A stretch of 64,000 nt of DNA, taken from contig JAPKYZ010000063.1 in assembly GCA_026394055.1 (NCBI GenBank), positions 62,001-126,000 of the forward strand. The letters run 5' to 3'. Origin of the DNA: Acidobacteriota bacterium (GTDB lineage Bacteria; Acidobacteriota; Terriglobia; Bryobacterales; Bryobacteraceae). Shown piece by piece: positions 16,038-24,137 of the stretch (its first letter is position 1; each line of letters starts with the position of its first letter). The translations under genes and the position numbers were made by a program. The notes beneath the pieces are model-generated. The model made no database searches and had not been told where the DNA came from. It saw only the letters and a program-made list of their open reading frames with translations.

Positions 16038-19000
16038 AAACGGTACCTCATCACAGCGGTCATTTGCCGCATGGTGGCGGCGGCGGTGGGGGCACCGTAG
16101 TTGATGGCGTTGACGACGGTGCTCACGTTAGAGAAATTGGTCTGGTTCAGGACGTTGTTGGCTTCCATCCGGAACTCCAGGCGGCGGCGGGTTTCGCCCA
16201 GCGCGAAGGAGCGGCCGAAGCTCATGTTGACGACGAGGCTCCCCGGGCCGGTGATGGTGTTGCGTCCGGCGTTGCCCAGCGCTCCATTAGCTGGGGCGGC
16301 AAAGGCGGCCGGGTTGAAGAAGCCGCTGGCGCTCGTGACCGGTAGACCCGTTGCATCCGCGCGGCGGCTCCCCGTTCCTCCCGTCTGCGCCAACTGTGAG
16401 CCGTTGCCCAACACGCGCGCGGTGAGCGGTGTGCCGGTCTGCGCAGTGAAGGATCCCGATAGCGTCCATTCACGCAAGGCTCGCGTGAGCACACTGCCTG
16501 GTGCGCCGCGAGTTGCGCGGGACCCCATCGGTGAGGTCAACAGCCAATTCATGTCGAACACGTGGGCACGGTTAAAGCTCGATAGGCCGCGCTCGGCGCT
16601 CAGGTCCAGCCAGTTCTGGGCTACGGTGTTGCCCGCGCCGCCGAAGGTGGAGGAGTTGTCGATGGATTTCGACCACCGGTAGGTCGCGCCAAACGACACA
16701 CCGCGCCGGAAGCGTTGCGTGACGCGTGAGCTGAACGAGTGCAGGATGGAGTTGCCGTTCGACGAATCGTAAGTGAACCCCGTGGCGCTGCCCAGCTGAT
16801 TGCGCGGGCCGCTCGCTTGCTGACCCAAGCTGTTGGGCGTGGTCTGGACATCGAGGCGCGTGCCTTTGGTGCCCAGATAGGAGAGCTCCGTGAAGAGGCC
16901 GCGTGGCAGGTCGTGCTGCAGCGAGAAGTTCCAGGTCTGCACGTAGGGCGTGCGGAAGTAGCGGTCAATGGCGATGGTGTTGGTGACGTCGCCGGGCCGC
17001 ACCGAGGTGAAGCCTTGGGCGAGCGGCAGCGGGTTCTGGGGTGTCGAGTTCAGGGTAAACGACGTCGCAAACGGCGGCTGTTGAGCCAGCCGATTCGCAA
17101 AACCGTTGTAGACCTGCCCGTTGTAATAGACGCCATAGCCCGCCCGAATGATGGTCGAACGCTTGATGTGCGGCACCTTCCAGGCGAGCGCCAGGCGCGG
17201 GGCAAAGTTGTTGCGGTCCGGGTTGATCAGGCCGCTGGGAAAGGCTCCGGAATAGGCTCCCGCTTGGCCGGGCGTCACCACCGAGACCGCGCTGAAGTTG
17301 GGTGCGATGTCGAGGTTGGCCAGATGGCCGCGCTTTTCTTCGAGCGGTGAGAAGTACTCATAGCGCAGCCCGAAATTCAGGGTCACGCGGGCATGGATCT
17401 TGAAGTCATCCGAGACAAAGGCCGAGATGCTGTTCTGGTGAAAGTAGGTGCTCGAGTCGCCAAAGCGGATGGAGCTCGATTGCGCGTAGCCGTAGAGGTA
17501 GTCGGCTAGATCGAACCCGGTATTGGCCACCGGCGTGCCGTCGGCCGTCAGCTGGCTGGTGGCTTGTCCGGTGAAGTTGAGCGTGCCGCGGGCGTTCGGG
17601 TCCGTCCGGTTGGACGGGCTGGTGCGGCGGTAATCAATTCCTGAAGTGACCGAGTGCCGCCCGTAGATAAACGTCAACCCTTCGCCGACTCCAAAGGTCT
17701 GCGTCCGGTTCACCGATGGGTTGCCGTCGGAGAGCGCGCCGAAGTTGGTGAAGTTGAGGTTGGGCGGCCCGTAGTTCAGGGGATTGCGGGAGGTGCCGGC
17801 AATGCCCAACTGCGTGGCGATGTCCTCGCCGTTGGCGAAATAGGGCACCAGCTCATTCCGGTTGCGGTTGAAGGTCACCTGCGCGTTGCTGATGATGCGC
17901 TTGGCCAGGTTGCGGGTCCAACTGAGGTTGGTGTTTAGGCCACTGCCGGAAGAGGCGTCACTGAAGGCGTAGGGCTGCAGATTGGTGCCGTCGCGGGTTT
18001 GCAGGCCCAGGTTCAGCGCCAGGCGGTCTTTCTTGGTGACGTTGCGTTGCAGCCGGAGGTTGAGGTTCACACTATCCTGCGCGGCCGAGCCGTAGTAGGC
18101 GTAGTTGTTGACGCGGGCGGCGGTGGTGGGGCGCGGGATATAGCTGAGCAGCTTCTGTGCGATCGGGTCCAGCCGCGAAGCTGGGATGACGTTGCCCGCT
18201 AGCGGTTGGCGCGATGTCGGGTCAAACAGTTGTACCGGGCTTGTCCCCTGCAGGCTGCGGGAGAAGTCCCCGGCGCGCTCCAGATCCGTGGGGACGGTGG
18301 CGAACGCTGAGTAAGGCTGGCGCGAGCGGGTGAGGAAGAAGTTGACGGTGAAGAACGTGCTCGTGTCCTTGATCAACTTGCCGATCACCAGCGGTCCGCC
18401 CAGCATCACGCCAAACCGGCTTTGGGCATAGGCGGGCTGGATCAAGTTGTCGCCTGTGATCGAGAACGGCTTGGCGTTCCAGACGGAGTTGTTCAGTGTG
18501 AAGGAGAACATGCCGCGGATGCCGACATTGCGGTTGGCGCGATTGCCAAACTGCGTGCCGCCGGAAGGGTTGGGCATGCGTCCGCGCTGTCCGGGGCCAC
18601 CTTGTCCGGGGCCGCCACGGCCACCAAAGCCTCCGCCACCGCCGGGTCCGCCGAAACCTCCACCACCGCCGGGACCTCCGAAGCCACCGCCGAAACCACC
18701 ACCACCGAAGCCGCCCCCGCCGGGACCTCCTCCGGGTCCGCCGCGGCCAGGCCCACCGCCGGGTCCACCCGCTGCGGCAAGTCCACCGGGGCCGCCGGGT
18801 CCGGCGGGTTCACCGTTGCCGCCTAGACCTCCTAGACCTGCCAGGCCCCCGGGCCCTCCCGGCCCAAACTGTCCTTCGGGCCGGAAGCCGCCCATTGACG
18901 GGTCAAACCGCATGGCGGAATCCATGCCATCGGGTCCGGCGTTCTGCCCCAGGCCCTGGCTCAAGCTGCCGGAGACCAGAAAGGCTTCCGTGGAGGTAGA

Positions 19001-19411
19001 AGCGCCTGCACCCAACGTTGCGTCCGGAGCCGTAAACCCGGCGCTCTCAGTCTCTTCCGCTGCCTGGGCCCGGGCGGCGCCCGCACCGCCGCCCATCGCC
19101 ATCCGGCGAGCCATTGGGGATTCCGCCAGCTTGAGCGAGATCTCAATGGGGGTTGAGGTGGTGAACGCCTGCTCCGGTTGACGATAGACCTGGAACCCGA
19201 AGACCTGGACCTCCAGGGCTCCTTTGCCGGAGACGGTGTCGGGGAAACGGAAGCGGCCATCGGGTCCGGTAAGGGTTTGGAACACTTGGCCGTTGAGGGT
19301 GACCTTGACGCTGGCGCCGGGGATCGGCTGATTGGCGGAAACCACTCGTCCCGATTGGCCAAAGGCCAGCGCCGAAGAAATGATCCAACAGACGGCCCAG
19401 GCCAGTTTCAC
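16034..19411 (-). CDS. TonB-dependent receptor with carboxypeptidase-regulatory and glycine-rich domains
   Basis: 1125 residues from GTG 19411 (AAGGAG about ten bases upstream; signal peptide KLAWAVCWIISSALAFGQ). Residues ~20-95 form a carboxypeptidase-regulatory-like beta sandwich (PIPGASVKVTLNGQVFQTLTGPDGRFRFPDTV). Residues ~180-285 are a Gly/Pro-rich low-complexity stretch of GGPGG and GGGGFGG units. The C-terminal two thirds is an outer-membrane barrel of the Oar type (GFRYEYFSPLEEKRGHLANLD-like, NFAPRLALAWKVPH, ending in aromatic RYRF). Family members import or bind large substrates at the outer membrane. The gene is followed directly by the VWFA gene. Confidence 0.87.
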   Translation of the reverse strand: MKLAWAVCWIISSALAFGQSGRVVSANQPIPGASVKVTLNGQVFQTLTGPDGRFRFPDTVSGKGALEVQVFGFQVYRQPEQAFTTSTPIEISLKLAESPMARRMAMGGGAGAARAQAAEETESAGFTAPDATLGAGASTSTEAFLVSGSLSQGLGQNAGPDGMDSAMRFDPSMGGFRPEGQFGPGGPGGLAGLGGLGGNGEPAGPGGPGGLAAAGGPGGGPGRGGPGGGPGGGGFGGGGFGGGFGGPGGGGGFGGPGGGGGFGGRGGPGQGGPGQRGRMPNPSGGTQFGNRANRNVGIRGMFSFTLNNSVWNAKPFSITGDNLIQPAYAQSRFGVMLGGPLVIGKLIKDTSTFFTVNFFLTRSRQPYSAFATVPTDLERAGDFSRSLQGTSPVQLFDPTSRQPLAGNVIPASRLDPIAQKLLSYIPRPTTAARVNNYAYYGSAAQDSVNLNLRLQRNVTKKDRLALNLGLQTRDGTNLQPYAFSDASSGSGLNTNLSWTRNLAKRIISNAQVTFNRNRNELVPYFANGEDIATQLGIAGTSRNPLNYGPPNLNFTNFGALSDGNPSVNRTQTFGVGEGLTFIYGRHSVTSGIDYRRTSPSNRTDPNARGTLNFTGQATSQLTADGTPVANTGFDLADYLYGYAQSSSIRFGDSSTYFHQNSISAFVSDDFKIHARVTLNFGLRYEYFSPLEEKRGHLANLDIAPNFSAVSVVTPGQAGAYSGAFPSGLINPDRNNFAPRLALAWKVPHIKRSTIIRAGYGVYYNGQVYNGFANRLAQQPPFATSFTLNSTPQNPLPLAQGFTSVRPGDVTNTIAIDRYFRTPYVQTWNFSLQHDLPRGLFTELSYLGTKGTRLDVQTTPNSLGQQASGPRNQLGSATGFTYDSSNGNSILHSFSSRVTQRFRRGVSFGATYRWSKSIDNSSTFGGAGNTVAQNWLDLSAERGLSSFNRAHVFDMNWLLTSPMGSRATRGAPGSVLTRALREWTLSGSFTAQTGTPLTARVLGNGSQLAQTGGTGSRRADATGLPVTSASGFFNPAAFAAPANGALGNAGRNTITGPGSLVVNMSFGRSFALGETRRRLEFRMEANNVLNQTNFSNVSTVVNAINYGAPTAAATMRQMTAVMRYRF

Positions 19412-19751
19412 GATGCGCAGACTCCTTCGGGGTTCCGGATGGCCGCGATTGAGGGGCCATTATGATCACGGACAGGATCATAAACCCGCCCCTGCCAGAA
19501 TTGTTGCGATGGCCTGCGGCGATGGGCGGCGGCTGCGGCGGAGGCCGGGAAAATCGAGCCTTGACGGCCACCGGCGCACGGCACCAGCGGCGCGTCGCGG
19601 CGGGCTGCGCTCTCGTTTCATGGCCTTGGCGAGCGAGCCTGGTGCAAGCGATTGCAGGCGGTGGTTAGCCCCGGGATCAGAGCCCGGCGGACGCCTCAAA
19701 CTAGGGCTGTCGAGCCTTCAAAATGGCGGCCCGCGACCCGATAAGATCCCC
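19412..19751. other. 340-base gene-free stretch with one dyad
   Basis: No convincing ORF, RNA gene or terminator is seen. The notable element is a perfect dyad TTATGATC (19460-19467), eight-base spacer, GATCATAA (19476-19483), 49-72 bases upstream of the receptor start on the minus strand. Its minus-strand reading contains TATGAT, a possible -10 box, so a bound regulator would occlude transcription. The rest (19484-19751) is GC-rich and featureless by eye. Confidence 0.45.
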
Positions 19752-20141
19752 ATGGACGCGTTCCTAAATTTCGATGATGTTCTAGAGAATCACCGGGCAT
19801 GGCAACCCCGACTGCAATCGTACTTTAAGAACCCTGACTACTCGATTGACACCCGCCAAATCCTGAATGGCAAGGTCTTCCCGATCTGGAAATGGTTCCG
19901 CGACTACGGACATCTATTCATCAACATTCCCCAGTACGGAACGCTGGTCGAATCGCAAACCCGCTTCCGGTCCGCGCTGGCGGATGCGGTGGTGAAAGCC
20001 AACAGCCTGGTGGTTCGCAATCCTGAATTCGTGATCGGACCCCAGAGCGAATTCGGCCGGGCCTTGGCGACCTTTGAGCGCGACTTGCGCGATTTTGAAG
20101 ACCGTGCGAAGTGGCTGCGAGGAACGGGCAACGCGGCCTAG
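19752..20141 (+). CDS. Hypothetical protein
   Basis: 129 residues from the ATG at 19752 (MDAFLNFDDVLENHR). The frame is open far upstream, but that part is Arg/Pro-rich and looks like read-through of non-coding GC-rich DNA. The protein is amphipathic, without signal peptide or membrane segment, and has a charged helical C-terminus (FGRALATFERDLRDFEDRAKWL). No family is recognised. A clear ribosome binding site is lacking, so the start is uncertain. Confidence 0.55.
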   Translation: MDAFLNFDDVLENHRAWQPRLQSYFKNPDYSIDTRQILNGKVFPIWKWFRDYGHLFINIPQYGTLVESQTRFRSALADAVVKANSLVVRNPEFVIGPQSEFGRALATFERDLRDFEDRAKWLRGTGNAA

Positions 20142-20246
20142 GCCACTCTTCCAAACACTCCCTTAGCCGGCACACTACCTCGCGCGGCGGGATTCCCGCC
20201 CGTTCCTTCATCATGACGAAGGCGTCACGTTGGGGTTCCAGCTCGA

Positions 20247-20275
20247 TTGCCAAATCTCCACCTTCGGGTTATCAT
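20247..20275 (+). promoter_or_regulatory. Sigma-70-type promoter of the TonB receptor gene
   Basis: TTGCCA at 20247-20252 and TATCAT at 20270-20275, a 17-base spacer; each box differs from consensus at one position. Initiation near 20282 would give a ~31-base leader containing GGGGAGG before the ATG at 20313. Confidence 0.6.
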
Positions 20276-20312
20276 TTCAGACAATCCAGGTCGATCATTT
20301 TGGGGAGGTTTC

Positions 20313-23300
20313 ATGAGACGCTTGCTCGCAGTGTCCATCCTCAGCATGCTGGCTTTGCCCCTGCTGACTGCTCAGATTCAAAGCGCCCGTATTGAAGGCA
20401 CCGTGGAAGATACTTCCGGTGCCGTCGTTCCGGGCGCTAAACTCATCATTGTCAACAATAAGACCCAGGTAAAAGCCGAAGCGGAATCCGATGCGGCGGG
20501 CTTTTACGTGTTTCCGACGTTGACGCCGGGTTTCTACACCCTGACGGCGGAAACCAATGGCTTCCGCAAAGCCACCGTCACCAATATTGAGGTGACTGTG
20601 GGCGTCAGCATCCGGCAGAACATCAAGCTTGAGATTGGTACGGTGACCGACACCATTCAGGTGGAGTCGAACTCGGTTCGCGTCACCACCACCGACGCCA
20701 CCATCCAGCGCGCCGTCACCATGAAGGACATCGACACGCTGCCGCAGTTGGGCCGAGGTCCGATTGCACTGGCCACCTACCAGCCCGGCGTCCAGTTGGG
20801 TACCAGCCCGAACGACCCCAGCTTTGCCCGCATCAACGGCATGCGCCAGGGTTCGAACAACAATACGCTGGACGGCATTGAAGTGAACGATCCGGTGTCG
20901 CCCCGCCTGGGTCTCACCCTGAATGCGAACAATACCGATTCAGTGGAAGAGTTCCGAATCATCACCAATGGCGCCAAGGCCGAATATGGCCGCAACGCGG
21001 GCGGTACGGTGGAATTGATCACCCGCTCCGGCACCAATCAGTTCCGCGGCAACCTGTTTGAGTACCACCGCAACACGGTACTGAACGCCAATAACTTCTT
21101 CAATAAGTCCTCCGGTACGGAACTGGCCCGGCCCAAGTTCATCCAGAACCAATACGGCGGCTCCTTTGGCGGCCCGGTGCTGATCCCCAAAGTTTTCAAC
21201 GGCAAGGACAAGCTGTTCTTCTTCTATAACTACCAGGGGTCCAAGGTAGCGCAGGAAGTGGTGCGCAACCGTACCGTGCTGACCAATGAAGCCAAGGCGG
21301 GCCTGTTCCGCTGGGTGGTTCCGAACGGGCAGCCCAATGCGGGCTCAACCCAGAGCTTTGACATCGTCAAGAACGACCCCCGCGGACTGGGCATCGACAA
21401 AGCCGTCGCCGCCAACCTGGCGCTGCTGCCTGCTCCGAACAATTTCGACGTGGGCGACCGTTTGAATACGGGCGGCTTCCGTTTCAACGCCATGGCCAAC
21501 AACCAGGGCGACCAGCACACCATGAAGACCGACTGGCAGGCCACTTCGTCCATCCGTACCTACTTCCGTTACTCCTGGTTCCGGACGTTGACCCCAGCCG
21601 ATTCGCTGAACAGTGCCGAGCAGACCTTCCCCGGCCAGCCCAACGGTACCCAGGGCGGCATCCGCTCCGGCTACTCGATTGGCGCCAACTGGACGGTGAA
21701 GCCCACCATCATCAATGAGTTTTTGATGGGCTATCAGGAATCGACGGTCGAGTTCGGCCGCGTGCGTAGCTTCGCCTACCCGGGCGCCTCCCTCATCGGG
21801 GCCAACCTGTTCACCAACCCGATTCCCACGGGCTTCGGTTCGGCCCGCAACTCTCCGGTGTTGCCTCAGATCTCGGACAACGTTTCGGTGATCAAGGGCA
21901 AGCACACCTATAAGTTCGGCTTCCGCTACGCCAAGATCACGCAGTTCCAAACCAGTGATGCCAACATCTGGCCCACGATCAGCTTGGGACAAGGCAACGG
22001 CAATGCCGCGCCCGGCAACGTCGGCCCCACGGGCAGCATCATCGCTTCCGCGGACCGCGCCCGCTTTGACAACCTGTATAACGACCTGCTGGGCCGGGTC
22101 AGCTCCATCCAAACTACGTTTTACAGTGACTTGTCCAAATTCCAGACCTTCGGCACACCGCGTGTCCGCAACTTTGTCTTCAATGACTATGCGGGCTACT
22201 TCCAGGACGACTGGCGCGTTACCCCCAACCTGACCTTGAACGTCGGACTGCGGTACGAGTTCTACGGCATTCCGACCGAGCGCGACGGCTTGCAGGGTAA
22301 CTTGCAGCAGGCGGCGGCCGGCCTGGTGGGCACCTCCAGCCAGATTCAGGATTTGACGGTGGTGAAGACTGGTTCCTGGTACAAGCGCGACAAGAACAAC
22401 TTCGCGCCGCGCTTTGGCTTTGCGTGGTCTCCGTTTAAAGACGGCAAGACCTCCATCCGCGGCTCGTGGGGCATGTTCTATGACCGTGTGGTCGGCACGG
22501 CCGCCATTGATCCGGACAGCACCACGCCGGGCTTTGCGCAGTCGGTGTCGGTCTTCCCGAACCAGGTTGCGGGCAGCGATGTCCGGGTGAGCGATAAGCC
22601 AGCCCTGCCCGCGCCTCCCGCCACGCCGACGCTGACTCCGGCGGCCAACCGCGTCTTCGGCGCGATCAACTTGTTTGATCCGAATTTCCGCCAACCCTAC
22701 GTGATGCAGACCAACCTCACCATCCAGCGTGAGATCTTGAAGAACACCGTGCTGGAAGTAGGCTATGTCTCCAACCGTGGCGTCAAGTTACTGTTTGACC
22801 AGAACGTGAACCAGACCCGCATCTATACCAGCGGTTTCCTGCGGGACTTCAATGAGCTCCGTGCCTTCCAGGCCAATGGCGCGCCGACTTCGGCGGGCAA
22901 CGATCTGGTCCGGATTTTTGGAACCCCCGCGGCGGCCATCAGCTCCATCGGCGCCACGCCGGTTCGTCAAGGTGCGGTGGGCGCGGCCGCCAACACCGTC
23001 GATACCAGCAATTACACGCGGTACGGGGCGGCGGGAATCTCGCAGTACTACCTGCGTAACTACCCGCAGTTCACCAATGTCTGGATGTCTAACAACTCCG
23101 GCCGTTCGTCGTATGACTCGCTCCAGGTCAGCGTCCGCCGTCAGGCTGGCGCCTGGAAGGGCGCGTTGAACTATACGTGGTCCAAGACCATGGACAATGC
23201 CTCGGTGGACGGCGGCGGCAACACCGGCCCCCTGGACAACTACAACCTGTCGCTGATGCGGGCCCGCTCCGACGCCGATCGGCCGCACACGATCACGTGG

Positions 23301-23885
23301 TCGCTGGTCTACACGCTGCCCATCGGCACCGGCAAGTTGATCGGGCGTAACATGCCCGGTTGGCTGGATCGCATTGCCGCGGGCTGGGAAGTGGGATCGC
23401 TGGGAATCTTCTCCTCCGGTCAACCGTTCAGTGTTTCCTCGGGCGTGCTGACGGGACCCAATACGACCGACTTTGGTCCTCTCGCCAGCAACCTGGGCGG
23501 ACTCGCGGACTACTCTGGCACCGACCGCAACATCGGCAAGATTGAGCGGTACGGCGGCGGTGTCCGTTACTTCACGCCGGAACAGATGAGCCTGTTCTCG
23601 GTGCCCGCTCCTGGTTCCACCGGCAACTCCGGACGGAACAGCTTCCGCGGACCGGGTTTCTTCAACACCGATCTGTCGATCGTGAAGCGCTTCCGGTTGG
23701 CGGAACGGACCTTCGTGACGTTCCGTGCTGAAGGCTACAACCTGTTCAACACGGTGAACTTCGTTCCGGCGGCGATCAACCTGCAAACGCCGCAAACCTT
23801 CGGCGTCATCTCGGCCACTCCGACGGGAGCCTCTAACCAATCGGGCGCCCGCATCCTGCAGTTCGCTTTGCGGTTTGACTTCTAA
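20313..23885 (+). CDS. TonB-dependent receptor (Oar-like) with carboxypeptidase-regulatory domain
   Basis: 1190 residues from ATG 20313 (ribosome binding site GGGGAGG just upstream; signal peptide RRLLAVSILSMLALPLLTAQ). Residues ~22-105 are the carboxypeptidase-regulatory domain (ARIEGTVEDTSGAVVPGAKL, GFYVFPTLTPGFYTLTAETNGF). A plug follows (LPQLGRGPIALATYQPGV, NGMRQGSNNNTLDGIEVND, EYGRNAGGTVELITRSGTNQFRGNLFEYHRN), then the barrel (GYFQDDWRVTPNLTLNVGLRYEF, NFAPRFGFAWSPF) and a terminal aromatic strand ending LRFDF. Such receptors are strongly expanded in Bryobacterales and are thought to handle oligosaccharides or peptides. A strong terminator follows. Confidence 0.9.
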   Translation: MRRLLAVSILSMLALPLLTAQIQSARIEGTVEDTSGAVVPGAKLIIVNNKTQVKAEAESDAAGFYVFPTLTPGFYTLTAETNGFRKATVTNIEVTVGVSIRQNIKLEIGTVTDTIQVESNSVRVTTTDATIQRAVTMKDIDTLPQLGRGPIALATYQPGVQLGTSPNDPSFARINGMRQGSNNNTLDGIEVNDPVSPRLGLTLNANNTDSVEEFRIITNGAKAEYGRNAGGTVELITRSGTNQFRGNLFEYHRNTVLNANNFFNKSSGTELARPKFIQNQYGGSFGGPVLIPKVFNGKDKLFFFYNYQGSKVAQEVVRNRTVLTNEAKAGLFRWVVPNGQPNAGSTQSFDIVKNDPRGLGIDKAVAANLALLPAPNNFDVGDRLNTGGFRFNAMANNQGDQHTMKTDWQATSSIRTYFRYSWFRTLTPADSLNSAEQTFPGQPNGTQGGIRSGYSIGANWTVKPTIINEFLMGYQESTVEFGRVRSFAYPGASLIGANLFTNPIPTGFGSARNSPVLPQISDNVSVIKGKHTYKFGFRYAKITQFQTSDANIWPTISLGQGNGNAAPGNVGPTGSIIASADRARFDNLYNDLLGRVSSIQTTFYSDLSKFQTFGTPRVRNFVFNDYAGYFQDDWRVTPNLTLNVGLRYEFYGIPTERDGLQGNLQQAAAGLVGTSSQIQDLTVVKTGSWYKRDKNNFAPRFGFAWSPFKDGKTSIRGSWGMFYDRVVGTAAIDPDSTTPGFAQSVSVFPNQVAGSDVRVSDKPALPAPPATPTLTPAANRVFGAINLFDPNFRQPYVMQTNLTIQREILKNTVLEVGYVSNRGVKLLFDQNVNQTRIYTSGFLRDFNELRAFQANGAPTSAGNDLVRIFGTPAAAISSIGATPVRQGAVGAAANTVDTSNYTRYGAAGISQYYLRNYPQFTNVWMSNNSGRSSYDSLQVSVRRQAGAWKGALNYTWSKTMDNASVDGGGNTGPLDNYNLSLMRARSDADRPHTITWSLVYTLPIGTGKLIGRNMPGWLDRIAAGWEVGSLGIFSSGQPFSVSSGVLTGPNTTDFGPLASNLGGLADYSGTDRNIGKIERYGGGVRYFTPEQMSLFSVPAPGSTGNSGRNSFRGPGFFNTDLSIVKRFRLAERTFVTFRAEGYNLFNTVNFVPAAINLQTPQTFGVISATPTGASNQSGARILQFALRFDF

Positions 23886-23933
23886 CCTGAAGCCGGCTGT
23901 CAAGCCGAACACAATCGTTCGTGTCTTAACTGA

Positions 23934-23969
23934 AGGGCTGCCCACCAGGGTGGCCCTTTTGTTTTTTTG
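23934..23969 (+). terminator. Intrinsic terminator of the receptor gene
   Basis: GAAGGGC-TG-CCACC pairs with GGTGG-CCCTT around a short AGG loop, followed by TTTTGTTTTTTT, 49 bases after the stop codon. Confidence 0.8.
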
Positions 23970-24137
23970 AGCGGGCGAAACCGAACCTGATCGGCCTCCA
24001 GTCCGGGTGTTTCAATTGTTACGACGCGGTGAATTGGTCGTTTACAACTTACCGAACGGGGCCAACTCTCGTGGTTGGGCCAGGCTTTGTGATTTAGTGA
24101 TTGAATGACGACGCACGAGACTGGTAAGATCCCATTC

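Noticed and set aside
18560-18870. Separate proline-rich gene on the plus strand opposite the receptor's Gly-rich segment
   Set aside because: Gly codons GGN read in reverse give Pro codons; the frame is the mirror of the glycine repeats.
19484-19751. Possible tRNA or start of the hypothetical gene further upstream
   Set aside because: No cloverleaf or T-loop GTTC sequence fits, and the upstream part of the frame is Arg/Pro-rich non-coding-like.
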